Below, piece by piece: positions 1 through 6,462 of a DNA stretch of 9,015 nucleotides. The translations under genes were made by a program, and so were the position numbers. Where the stretch lies: contig JAGQOI010000358.1 in NCBI GenBank assembly GCA_020427625.1, positions 1-9,015 on the forward strand. Reading direction: 5' to 3'. The notes below the pieces were generated by a model that made no database searches, was not told the DNA's origin, and saw nothing but the letters and a program-made list of their open reading frames with translations. Numbering within the stretch: position 1 is the first letter of the stretch; each line of letters starts with the position of its first letter. This stretch comes from Phycisphaerales bacterium. Lineage in GTDB: Bacteria; Planctomycetota; Phycisphaerae; Phycisphaerales; SM1A02.

Positions 1-360
1 GCGGGTGAGGCGCCGCACGCCTACCGGTCGATGCTCGCGGGCGGCGTGAACGTGGCGCTCGGCACGGACAGCATCCTGTGTCTCGATACGCCCGACCGCA
101 TCAGCACGCTGGATGAGATGCGGCTGCTCCGCCGACGTGACGGCACGGACCCGGTGACGTTGCTCGCGATGGCGACGATTCACGGCGCGCGGGCGCTCGG
201 GTTCGACGAGGGACTCGTCGAATTCTCGCCGGGACCGATGCTCGGCGTGCTGGCGGTCGACGGCGCGGGCGACGATCCGCTGGACGCGGCCCTGCGCGGG
301 AACGCGCCGCCACGCTGGGTCGCCGGGCCGTTCCCGTGTCCGCCGGATGCGTTGCGATGA
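1..360 (+). CDS. Amidohydrolase family protein (MtaD/TRZ/ATZ type), C-terminal part only
   Basis: The reading frame is already open at base 1 and ends at TGA 358-360, so the start and most of the metal-binding barrel lie outside the window. The visible 119 residues begin AGEAPHAYRSMLAGGVNVAL and continue with GTDS. In the chlorohydrolase/cytosine-deaminase branch of the amidohydrolases, the Asp of this GTDS motif (visible residue 23) is a conserved metal ligand at the end of the barrel. A later stretch, MATIHGARALGFDEGLVEFS then PGPMLGVLAVDG, matches the family's usual ATxxGARALG...G.lepGk.ADlvvld tail, which forms the small beta-sandwich domain. Such enzymes deaminate or dechlorinate heterocycles (adenosine derivatives, guanine, triazines) with Zn or Fe. 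The substrate cannot be told from this fragment. It overlaps the next gene by ATGA, so the two are probably co-translated. Family confidence is good; specificity unknown. Confidence 0.8.
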   Translation, partial: AGEAPHAYRSMLAGGVNVALGTDSILCLDTPDRISTLDEMRLLRRRDGTDPVTLLAMATIHGARALGFDEGLVEFSPGPMLGVLAVDGAGDDPLDAALRGNAPPRWVAGPFPCPPDALR

Positions 361-989
361 CGGCGCGCTTCGTCGACTTCGCGGTGGATCCCGTCACGCT
401 GGCGCGTCGACTGCTCGGTCAGCGTCTCGTGCGCGTGCTCGACGGCGAGCGGGTCGCCGGGCGCATCGTCGAGGTCGAGGCGTATCTCGGCGTGTCGGAT
501 CGCGCGGCTCATTCGCGTGGGGGTCATCGGTCGGCCCGGAACGAGTCGATGTTCTGCGCCGGCGGGCACCTGTACGTGTACTTCACGTACGGCATGCATT
601 GGTGTGCGAACGTGGTCTGCGGCGCCGTCGACGAGCCGGTCGCGGTGCTGCTTCGCGCGGTCGAGCCCGAGGAGGGCCTCGAGTCGATGGCCCGTCGTCG
701 TCCGAAGGTCTGCCGCGAGACGGACTTGTGCTCCGGTCCGGCCCGGCTCGCCCAGGCGTTCGGCATCGACGGGACGCTTGACCGGATCGATCTTCGTACA
801 TCTAATGTGATGTGGATCGAGCGGATTCGCCGAAGGGCGGTTTCGTCGCGTCTGGTGGTTCGCGGCCCGCGGATCGGGGTCGGGTATGCCGGGGACTGGG
901 CCTCGCGTCCGTTGCGGTTCCACCTGCGGGACAACCCGCACGTCTCGGGGCCGCGGCGCTCGGGCGGAGAACGATCGGGATCGAAGTAG
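357..989 (+). CDS. DNA-3-methyladenine glycosylase, AAG/Mpg family
   Basis: This 210-residue protein is a monofunctional DNA glycosylase of the eukaryotic-type AAG (Mpg) fold, which excises 3-methyladenine, hypoxanthine and other damaged purines in base excision repair. Family landmarks are in order: RIVEVEAYLG (residues 36-45) holds the catalytic general base Glu41 and the intercalating/stacking Tyr43; AAHS gives His52; LYVYFTYGMHWCANV (72-86) corresponds to the human LYVYIIYGMYFCMN segment, with Asn85 at the active-site Asn; LCSGPARLAQAFGID follows. The length is typical of bacterial members. I chose ATG 357 because it gives an ATGA overlap with the preceding stop and places the first conserved segment normally. 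A GTG at 336 in the same frame would add seven residues. No strong Shine-Dalgarno is visible, which fits translational coupling. The C-terminus ends in a short basic, Gly/Ser-rich tail. Confidence 0.93.
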   Translation: MTARFVDFAVDPVTLARRLLGQRLVRVLDGERVAGRIVEVEAYLGVSDRAAHSRGGHRSARNESMFCAGGHLYVYFTYGMHWCANVVCGAVDEPVAVLLRAVEPEEGLESMARRRPKVCRETDLCSGPARLAQAFGIDGTLDRIDLRTSNVMWIERIRRRAVSSRLVVRGPRIGVGYAGDWASRPLRFHLRDNPHVSGPRRSGGERSGSK

Positions 990-1011
990 ACCGGGCGGTC
1001 GGTCCGATCCC

Positions 1012-1017
1012 TAGAAT
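1012..1017 (+). promoter_or_regulatory. Possible -10 element (TAGAAT) upstream of the Minf_1886-like gene
   Basis: The 97-base gap 990-1086 contains CCTAGAATG; TAGAAT matches 5 of 6 bases of the sigma-70 -10 consensus and stands out in GC-rich sequence. The best -35 is TAGACC at 987-992 (4 of 6), overlapping the glycosylase stop codon, but the 19-base spacing is long. Transcription from here would give a leader of about 65 bases containing the G-rich motif at 1033-1053. Sequence-based guess only. Confidence 0.35.
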
Positions 1018-1032
1018 GACGCGTTCGTCCGA

Positions 1033-1053
1033 GGGGTCGGGATTCGGGTCGGG
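1033..1053 (+). other. Predicted G-quadruplex motif in the leader of the Minf_1886-like gene
   Basis: Four runs of at least three Gs (1033-1036, 1039-1041, 1046-1048, 1051-1053) are separated by loops of 2, 4 and 2 bases. This satisfies the standard G3+N1-7 rule for an intramolecular quadruplex. It lies on the coding strand, in the intergenic leader, 33 bases before the ATG at 1087 and downstream of the candidate -10 at 1012, so it would be present in the mRNA. Whether it folds or regulates anything is unknown; short G-runs arise more easily at this base composition. Confidence 0.5.
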
Positions 1054-1086
1054 TGTCGCGGAGAGCGAGAAGCAGGATCATCGTCC

Positions 1087-1527
1087 ATGACCACCGTGCA
1101 GCAGCATGAGCCGGACTGGGAGCAGATGCGCCGGAGCGCCGGGCCGTATCCCATCGAGGCGTTCAACTTCGTTCGCGAGGGTCTGAGCTACACCGTGCAG
1201 CGACTGCACGAGGACTACGAGACGCTGCCGGAGATCGACCGGCACATCTCGGGCCAGCAGTTGTGCATGGGCCTTCGGGACTTCGCGATCCAGCAGTACG
1301 GCATGCTCGCGCCGGTCGTGCTGGATCGCTGGTTCGTGCGGCGGACGGACGACTTCGGGCGCATCGTCTTCGCGATGATCGACAGCGGACTCATGTCGAA
1401 GACGGAGAAGGACAACGTCGACGACTTCCGCATGGTCTACGATTTCGACGAGGCGTTCTGTCCGACGGAACTCGCCCGCTGGATCGGCGTCGAGCAGCCG
1501 AGCGACCGGATCGTGCGCTCGTCCTGA
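1087..1527 (+). CDS. Conserved protein of unknown function, Minf_1886-like family
   Basis: A 146-residue soluble protein with no signal peptide, membrane segment or cysteine motif. I recognise the pattern of the Minf_1886 family (conserved in Planctomycetes and Verrucomicrobia, no known function). The segments are FNFVREGLSYTV (residues 26-37), RHISGQQLCMGLRDFAIQQY (52-71), then LAPVVLDRW, RRTDDFGRIVFAMIDSGLMS (85-104), KTEKDNVDDF and YDFDEAF (118-124). The second half is rich in acidic residues and looks helical. The start at ATG 1087 is supported by conserved sequence beginning about 20 residues in and by AGG at 1074-1076, ten bases upstream. It stands between a glycosylase gene and a transporter gene with gaps of 97 and 93 bases, so it may be its own transcription unit. 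Recognition rests on memory of the family pattern; function is not inferred. Confidence 0.85.
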   Translation: MTTVQQHEPDWEQMRRSAGPYPIEAFNFVREGLSYTVQRLHEDYETLPEIDRHISGQQLCMGLRDFAIQQYGMLAPVVLDRWFVRRTDDFGRIVFAMIDSGLMSKTEKDNVDDFRMVYDFDEAFCPTELARWIGVEQPSDRIVRSS

Positions 1528-1558
1528 CCGGCCCCAGGCCGCGCGACCGGTGACCTTC

Positions 1559-1583
1559 GGGCGGGCCGCGGACGGGCGCGGGG
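1559..1583 (+). other. G-rich tract (near-quadruplex) upstream of the transporter gene
   Basis: G-runs at 1559-1561, 1563-1565, 1574-1576 and 1580-1583 are separated by 1, 8 and 3 bases. The middle spacing exceeds the usual 7-base limit by one, so this is only a relaxed quadruplex candidate. It fills much of the 93-base gap between the Minf_1886-like and transporter genes. No terminator hairpin with a T-run is seen in this gap. Confidence 0.25.
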
Positions 1584-1595
1584 TGTCGTCCGGGG

Positions 1596-1612
1596 CGTCC
1601 GGACGGTACGCT
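1596..1612 (+). promoter_or_regulatory. Palindrome followed by a weak -10-like hexamer before the transporter gene
   Basis: CGTCCGGACG at 1596-1605 is a perfect 10-base palindrome. One base later comes TACGCT (1607-1612), which keeps the T-A-n-n-n-T frame of a -10 element and sits 8 bases before the ATG at 1621. This resembles the spacing seen before polX and xseA and would imply a leaderless or nearly leaderless mRNA. There is no recognisable -35 and the hexamer is poor (3 of 6), so this is weak. Confidence 0.2.
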
Positions 1613-1620
1613 GTCGGGCT

Positions 1621-3093
1621 ATGGCGGGACGCCCTCGCAGCCAGAAGCCGAAGACGACCGCGAGTCGATCGTCGTCGACGCCCGCGACCGAGTCCGGCGA
1701 TACCGCCGCACCGGACTATGCATCACTCCACATCTGGCAGTTCCAGCCCGTGCGCGACGTCCTGTGGGTGGGCGCGGTGCTCGCGTTCCTGTGGGTCGGA
1801 TACCTGCTGAGCGCCGTGACGGTGCCGCTGCTCGTGGCGTTGCTGCTTGCCTACCTGGTCGAGCCGCTCGTCCAGCGGTTATCGGCGCACCCGCGTCTGA
1901 GTCGGCCGGTGGTGGTCGCGGCCCTGCTGTCGACGGTCGGCGTCGCGGTCCTCGTCGCCGTGCTCATCACGACGGTGCTCGTCGTGAACCAGACGAACCA
2001 GTTGCTCACGAAGCTCGCGGACGGGACGTACCAGGCGAAGGCGCGTCAGCTCGCGACGACGGCGTCGGCGTGGGTCGATGATCTCAGCGCGCAGGCGTCG
2101 GGCCTGTTCGGCGCCGGCGACGCCGGGTCCGGCGCGGCCACGGGTCCAGAGGACGCCGGCGCGACGTCGCCGCCCGTGCCCGCGCCGAACGCGGGGGACG
2201 GCGAGGCGTCGTCCGGCGCGTCGGACGAAGCGAATGCGGAGGCGCCGACGGGTGCGGGTGCGGATGCCGGCACGCGTCCCGACGCGCAGGATGCGCACGT
2301 GCGGGCGATCGTGCGCGAGGAGTTGGCGAGGCTGAACGGTTCGGACGCGGGCGCGGCGCGTCCGGCGGAGCGCCGCCCGATGGACTGGCTCGCCCTCGTG
2401 CGCGGTGCGGGCGGGCAGGTCTGGGGCGTGTTCCTGCGGATCCTCGAACTCGGTCTGCTCACGTTCCTCATTCCGTTCTACTTCTACTTCTTCTCGGTGT
2501 CGTACCCGGCCGTGCTCAACTTCGGGCGCAAGCTGCTGCCTCAGCGGAACCGCAAGCGGACGCTCGACCTGTTCGGCAAGATGGATCGGGTCGTCGCCGG
2601 GTTCGTGCGCGGGCGGATCATCATCAGCCTCATCATGGGTCTGATGCTGGCGATCGGCTGGGGCTTCTGCGGCGTGCCGTACGTGATTCCGCTGGGTCTG
2701 GCGATCGGGGTGTTCTGCGCCGTCCCGTACCTGGGCGGCATCGGCATTCCGATCGCGATCCTGCTGCTCGCGTTCGATCAGCTCGGTCTGCCGGTGGGCG
2801 AGCGCATGAGCTGGCTGTGGATCGTGCTCGGCCCGACGGTCGTGTTCGGCGTCGTGCAGCTCTTCGAGGGCTACGTGCTCACGCCGCTCATCGCGGGCAA
2901 GGCGACGAACCTCGATCCCGTCGCGATTCTCGTCGCGGTGCTGGCGGGCGGGAGCATTCTCGGCGTGTTCGGGATGCTCATCTCGATCCCGATCGCGGCG
3001 TGCCTGAAGATCGTGTGGATGGAGATCCTGCTCCCGCGCATCCAGCGATGGACGCGTGGCGAGGTGGAGGATCCGCTGCCGATCGAGCGTTGA
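1621..3093 (+). CDS. AI-2E family (PerM/TqsA-like) membrane transporter with low-complexity insert
   Basis: A 490-residue inner-membrane protein of the AI-2E transporter (PerM/TqsA) family, whose members export autoinducer-2 or act as ion antiporters; the substrate here is unknown. Residues 1-40 are a basic, Ser/Thr-rich cytoplasmic extension. Hydrophobic segments follow at about 47-63, 66-83 and 97-122. The soluble part carries an Ala/Gly/Asp/Glu/Pro-rich insert (about 160-252), and a second hydrophobic block covers 270-295, 333-351, 354-390, 398-422 and 433-462. Family motifs in the second block are DRVVAGFVRGR (ending residue 332), AVPYLGGIGIP (367-377) and LFEGYVLTPLIAGKATNLDP (414-433). 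Typical members have about 340-380 residues, so the excess is the N-terminal tail plus the insert. ATG 1621 has no Shine-Dalgarno. The stop is 6 bases from the convergent ffh stop. Confidence 0.9.
   Translation: MAGRPRSQKPKTTASRSSSTPATESGDTAAPDYASLHIWQFQPVRDVLWVGAVLAFLWVGYLLSAVTVPLLVALLLAYLVEPLVQRLSAHPRLSRPVVVAALLSTVGVAVLVAVLITTVLVVNQTNQLLTKLADGTYQAKARQLATTASAWVDDLSAQASGLFGAGDAGSGAATGPEDAGATSPPVPAPNAGDGEASSGASDEANAEAPTGAGADAGTRPDAQDAHVRAIVREELARLNGSDAGAARPAERRPMDWLALVRGAGGQVWGVFLRILELGLLTFLIPFYFYFFSVSYPAVLNFGRKLLPQRNRKRTLDLFGKMDRVVAGFVRGRIIISLIMGLMLAIGWGFCGVPYVIPLGLAIGVFCAVPYLGGIGIPIAILLLAFDQLGLPVGERMSWLWIVLGPTVVFGVVQLFEGYVLTPLIAGKATNLDPVAILVAVLAGGSILGVFGMLISIPIAACLKIVWMEILLPRIQRWTRGEVEDPLPIER
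2098..2376 (+). other. Low-complexity Ala/Gly/Asp/Pro-rich insert inside the transporter
   Basis: Codons for about residues 160-252 encode a disordered, acidic linker made almost wholly of A, G, D, E, P, S and T. A single more structured stretch, AHVRAIVREELARLNG, could form a short amphipathic helix. The frame stays open and codon use remains GC-rich, so this is not a frameshift. It lies between the third hydrophobic segment and the C-terminal membrane block, in the family's soluble loop region, so it is probably exposed to one compartment. Function unknown. Confidence 0.7.
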
Positions 3094-3099
3094 CGACGA

Positions 3100-4593
3100 T
3101 CAGCGCCGCTTGCCGCCGCGGGACTTGAACTTGCTGCGCCCGCTCGTGGTCTTCGTCGACTTGCGGCCGCCGAGTCCCGGCAGGTTGCGGACGCCGGGGA
3201 TCATGTCGGGATCCATCGCGCTGAGTTCGCGCATCGCCTTCATCTTCCCGCCGGCGCCGAGCCCGGACATCTGCCTGGTCATCTTCTGCATCATCTCGAA
3301 CTGCTTCGTGAGACGGTTGACCTCGATGACCTCGGTGCCGGAGCCCTTCGAGACGCGTCGGATGCGGGACTTGTTGAGCAGGTCGATGTTCTCGCGTTCG
3401 GGCGGCGTCATGGCGTTGACGATGCCTTCGAGCCGGTCGAGCTGCTTCTCATCGACCTCGACGTCCTTGAGCATGGACCCGACGCCGGGCAGGAGTCCGA
3501 GGAGTTGCTTCATCGGTCCCATGCGTCGGATGGTGCGGAGCTGCTTGACGAAGTCGTTCATCGTCAGCTTGCCCTGGGCCATCTTGGCGGCGATCGCCTC
3601 GGCCTCCTCCTCGGAGACCTCGCGCTGCGCCTTCTCGACGAGCGAGACGACGTCGCCCATGCCGAGGATGCGGCTGGCCATGCGTTCGGGATGGAACTCC
3701 TCGAGGGCGTCGAAGCGTTCGCCGACGCCGATGAACTTGATGGGCGCGCCCGTGACCTGCTTCACGGACAGGGCGGCGCCGCCGCGCGTGTCGGAATCGA
3801 ACTTCGTGAGGATCACGCCGTCGATCTCGAGGCGCTCGTGGAAGACGCGGGCGGAGTTCACCGCGTCCTGTCCCACCATGGCGTCGACGACGAGGAAGAC
3901 CTGGTGGGGGTGGAGCGCCTGGTTGACCGCGGCAAGCTCGCCCATGAGTTCGTCGTTGATGTGGAGTCGACCGGCCGTGTCGAGGATGAGCACGTCGATG
4001 TCGGCGTCGCGGGCCGCCTTGAGGGCGCGCTGACAGACGCCGACGGCGACGCCGACCGCCTGCCCGTAGGCCGCGCACTTGTCGGGCTCGCCGTAGAATT
4101 GCACGACGCCGTTGCCGGAGGCCTGTTCCTGGACCTGCTCGCAGACGGTGCGAAGCTGTTCGACGGCGGCGGGTCGCTGGAGGTCGGCGGCGACGACCAT
4201 GGTGCGTTTCCCGCCGGCCTTGAGGTAGGCCGCGAGCTTGCCGCACGTCGTCGTCTTGCCGGACCCCTGGAGGCCGCACATCATGACGATGGTCGGTCCG
4301 GGGGAGACCATCATCACGCCGGGATCGACCGGACCCATGAGGTCGACGAGCTGCCGGTGGACGATGCCGATCATCTCCTGACCGGGCTTGAGGCTCTTCG
4401 TCACGTCGGCGCCGAGCGCGTCCTGGACGACCTGCTCGCAGAAGGTCTTCACGACGTCGAGGTGGACGTCCGCCTCGAGCAGGGCGGTGCGCACGTCGGC
4501 CATCGCCTCGCGCACGTTCGCCTCGCTGATGCGACCGCGCCCGGACAGGTTCCGGAAGGCCAGTTGAAACCGATCGGACAGACTCTCGAACAT
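3100..4593 (-). CDS. ffh: Signal recognition particle protein Ffh (SRP54 homologue)
   Basis: This 497-residue GTPase binds 4.5S/SRP RNA, recognises hydrophobic signal sequences on ribosomes and docks with FtsY to deliver nascent membrane proteins to SecYEG. The N domain is residues 1 to about 95, starting MFESLSDRFQLAFRNLSGRG. The G domain follows with P-loop GLQGSGKTTT (107-116), DTAGR (205-209) and TKFD (263-266). The Met-rich M domain is in the last third, with the RNA-binding GSG (417-419) and VNRLTKQF (424-431), then a basic tail rich in Lys, Arg, Ser and Gly. Length is slightly above the usual 430-480 because of this tail. On the opposite strand to the transporter, it is the last of three minus-strand genes, 84 bases after polX, with its own candidate promoter and GGAG ribosome site. 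Neither an SRP RNA gene nor ftsY is in the window. Confidence 0.97.
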   Translation of the reverse strand: MFESLSDRFQLAFRNLSGRGRISEANVREAMADVRTALLEADVHLDVVKTFCEQVVQDALGADVTKSLKPGQEMIGIVHRQLVDLMGPVDPGVMMVSPGPTIVMMCGLQGSGKTTTCGKLAAYLKAGGKRTMVVAADLQRPAAVEQLRTVCEQVQEQASGNGVVQFYGEPDKCAAYGQAVGVAVGVCQRALKAARDADIDVLILDTAGRLHINDELMGELAAVNQALHPHQVFLVVDAMVGQDAVNSARVFHERLEIDGVILTKFDSDTRGGAALSVKQVTGAPIKFIGVGERFDALEEFHPERMASRILGMGDVVSLVEKAQREVSEEEAEAIAAKMAQGKLTMNDFVKQLRTIRRMGPMKQLLGLLPGVGSMLKDVEVDEKQLDRLEGIVNAMTPPERENIDLLNKSRIRRVSKGSGTEVIEVNRLTKQFEMMQKMTRQMSGLGAGGKMKAMRELSAMDPDMIPGVRNLPGLGGRKSTKTTSGRSKFKSRGGKRR

Positions 4594-4603
4594 GGATCGA
4601 CCG

Positions 4604-4607
4604 CTCC
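4604..4607 (-). promoter_or_regulatory. Shine-Dalgarno candidate for ffh (GGAG)
   Basis: On the minus strand GGAG lies 10 bases before the ffh ATG (4593-4591). The spacing is slightly long but workable. It is worth noting because recG, polX and xseA lack any comparable site. Confidence 0.4.
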
Positions 4608-4645
4608 GCAGGGATGGGTTCGCGGCCAGGGGTGACAGGTCGGGG

Positions 4646-4651
4646 AGTCTA
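4646..4651 (-). promoter_or_regulatory. Possible -10 element (TAGACT) for ffh
   Basis: The 84-base polX-ffh gap contains, on the minus strand, CTAGACT, whose TAGACT matches 4 of 6 consensus -10 bases. It is similar to the CTAGAAT before the Minf_1886-like gene. At 17-18 bases upstream only poor -35 matches exist (3 of 6). It would give ffh a leader of about 45 bases and allow transcription independent of polX. Confidence 0.35.
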
Positions 4652-4677
4652 GCAGCGTCGCCGATCCGCGGCCAGCG

Positions 4678-6426
4678 TCAGGGCCGTTTCGCGGCGATCC
4701 AGTCGTGCAGGCGACGCGCCGGCCAGGCATTCACGCACCGGTCCGCCGTGAGCCACCCGCGCCGACCCGTGAGCACGCCGTAGCGGAGTTCATCGAAGTG
4801 CTCGGCGCCGTGGGCGTCGGTGTTGATCGCGATGAGCGCCCCCGCCTCGACGGCCGCCCGGACATGGGTGTCGCGGAGGTCGAGACGCACGTTGTTCGCG
4901 TTGATCTCCAGGGCCGTGTCATGTTCGACGGCGGCGGCGATGATGACGTCGAGATCGAGGTCGAGTCCCTCGCGGCGTCCGACGAAGCGACCCGTCGGAT
5001 GGCCGATGATGTGGACGAGCGGGTGACGGACCGCGGCGAGGATGCGCGCGGTCGCCTTGGCGCGGTCCTGCTTGAGCGAGACGTGCGGCGACGCGACGAC
5101 GAGGTCGAGCATCGCCAGCGTCTCGTCGTCGTAGTCGAGGTCGCCGTCGACGAGGATGTCGACCTCCGCTCCGGCGAGCACGCGGATGCCCTTCGTCTTC
5201 GCGTCGACGGCGCGGATGGCGTCGACGTGCGCGCGGAGCCGCTCGACGTCGAGACCGTTGGCGAGCACGCTCGACCTGGAATGATCGGTCACGGCGATCG
5301 TGTGATACCCGCGGCGCTTCGCCTCCGCGACGAGCGCCTCGATCGACAGACGCCCGTCGGATGCGGTCGTGTGCGCGTGCAGTTCGGCGCGGATGTCGTC
5401 GCAGGTGATGAGGTCCGGCAGCGCGGCCGTGAACTCGCCGCGATCCTCGCGAAGCTCCGGCGGAATCCACGGGAGGTCGACAGCGGCATAGATCTCCTCC
5501 TCGGTGCGGGCGGCGACCGGCGCGATGCCGCGACGCTGCGGCGCCTCGTCGTGCGTGCCGTCGTCGGGAAACAGCCCGTACTCGTTCAGACGCAGGCCGC
5601 GCTTGACGGCACGCTCGCGCAGACGCACGTTGTGCTGCTTGGACCCGGTGAAGTAGAGCAGGGCGGCACCGTAGGACGCCTCCTCAACGACGCGCAGGTC
5701 GACCTGGAGCCCGGAGCCGAGACGCACGGCGCTCTTGGTCGCACCGGCGGCGAGGACCTGCACGACGCCGTCCATGGTGCGGAACGCCTCGCCCGCGGCA
5801 TCGGGGTCGGTGGTCGCGACGAGCAGGTCGATGTCGCCGATCGTCTCGCACCCGCGCCGCAGCGATCCGGCGAACGCGGCCTCGATCACGCCGGGTACGG
5901 CGCGGAGGGTCGTGAGCATCGACTCGGCGACCGGCAAGGCCGCGCCGAGACGCACGCGATCGGCCGAGGTCTCCAGGAACGCCAGCGCCGTGCGGATGTT
6001 CTCGACGGTCTTCGCACCCATGCGGGGCAGTTGTTCGATCACGCCGGCGTCCATCTGCGCCCGCAGCGACGCGACGTCGGTGACGCCCGCCTGCTCCCAC
6101 ATGAGGCGCACCGTCTTCGGACCGAGTCCCGGCACGGCGAGGATCGCCAGCAGGCCGGCGGGCACGGCGGCCTTGAGGGTCTCGTGCTCGGTGATGTGAC
6201 CGGTCTCGAGGTACTCGCTGATCTTCTTCGCCGACTTGTCGCCGATGCCTTCGTAGGTGGTGAGGTCCTCGCCGCGCTCGACGAGCGTGCGGACGTCCGT
6301 CGACAGGTCGGCGAGTTCGCGGGCGACGCGGGCGTGCGCCGAGACCCGGAACGAGTTCGCGCCCTGGAGCGCGAGGATGTCCGCCATCTCCTGGAAGATC
6401 GTCGCGAGTTCGGTGTTCGTGGACAT
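4678..6426 (-). CDS. polX: DNA polymerase/3'-5' exonuclease PolX
   Basis: A 582-residue family X DNA polymerase of the bacterial PolX type, normally about 570-580 residues, used in gap filling during base excision and break repair. The N-terminal 8-kDa domain begins at TIFQEMADILALQGANSFRV. Helix-hairpin-helix segments follow: YEGIGDKSAKKI (58-69), then PGLGPKTVRLMWEQAG and PRMGAKTVENI. The palm has GSLRR and GDIDLLV, giving the catalytic Asp198 and Asp200, with Asp243 in LQVDLRV as the third carboxylate. TGSKQHNVRLRERA and GLRLNEYGLF form the thumb end. The C-terminal PHP domain has intact metal ligands: HAH (350-352), Asp357, TDH (381-382), Glu421, HPTGR (His476) and NTDAH (Asp537, His539), so 3'-5' exonuclease activity is expected. 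ATG 6426 is chosen because it starts 7 bases after a TACAAT; ATG 6435 would add three residues but lies within that element. It follows recG by 32 bases. Confidence 0.96.
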   Translation of the reverse strand: MSTNTELATIFQEMADILALQGANSFRVSAHARVARELADLSTDVRTLVERGEDLTTYEGIGDKSAKKISEYLETGHITEHETLKAAVPAGLLAILAVPGLGPKTVRLMWEQAGVTDVASLRAQMDAGVIEQLPRMGAKTVENIRTALAFLETSADRVRLGAALPVAESMLTTLRAVPGVIEAAFAGSLRRGCETIGDIDLLVATTDPDAAGEAFRTMDGVVQVLAAGATKSAVRLGSGLQVDLRVVEEASYGAALLYFTGSKQHNVRLRERAVKRGLRLNEYGLFPDDGTHDEAPQRRGIAPVAARTEEEIYAAVDLPWIPPELREDRGEFTAALPDLITCDDIRAELHAHTTASDGRLSIEALVAEAKRRGYHTIAVTDHSRSSVLANGLDVERLRAHVDAIRAVDAKTKGIRVLAGAEVDILVDGDLDYDDETLAMLDLVVASPHVSLKQDRAKATARILAAVRHPLVHIIGHPTGRFVGRREGLDLDLDVIIAAAVEHDTALEINANNVRLDLRDTHVRAAVEAGALIAINTDAHGAEHFDELRYGVLTGRRGWLTADRCVNAWPARRLHDWIAAKRP

Positions 6427-6433
6427 GCGCGGC

Positions 6434-6462
6434 ATTGTACCGGCGCGCCCACCCGTCCTCAG
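6434..6462 (-). promoter_or_regulatory. Candidate promoter for polX, apparently leaderless
   Basis: On the minus strand TACAAT (6439-6434, 5 of 6 to consensus) is preceded by a 17-base spacer and CTGAGG (6462-6457, 3 of 6), which overlaps the recG stop codon. Exactly 7 bases separate TACAAT from the polX ATG, so transcription would be expected to begin at or within a base of the A of the start codon. No Shine-Dalgarno is present, which agrees with leaderless initiation. No mapping data are available. Confidence 0.45.

Noticed and set aside
336..356. GTG start seven codons upstream for the 3-methyladenine glycosylase
   Set aside because: Possible, but ATG 357 with its ATGA overlap is simpler and there is no Shine-Dalgarno favouring the GTG.
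987..1002. Hairpin GACC-GGGC-GGTC just after the glycosylase gene as a terminator
   Set aside because: The stem is only 4 base pairs and no T-run follows.
1528..1558. Terminator after the Minf_1886-like gene (GGCC repeats)
   Set aside because: Only short self-complementary GGCC pieces are present, with no stable stem and no T-run.
3505..4635. Plus-strand open frame of 376 codons opposite ffh
   Set aside because: Repetitive Asp/Val/Leu/His-rich translation mirrors the codon positions of ffh; no independent evidence of a gene.
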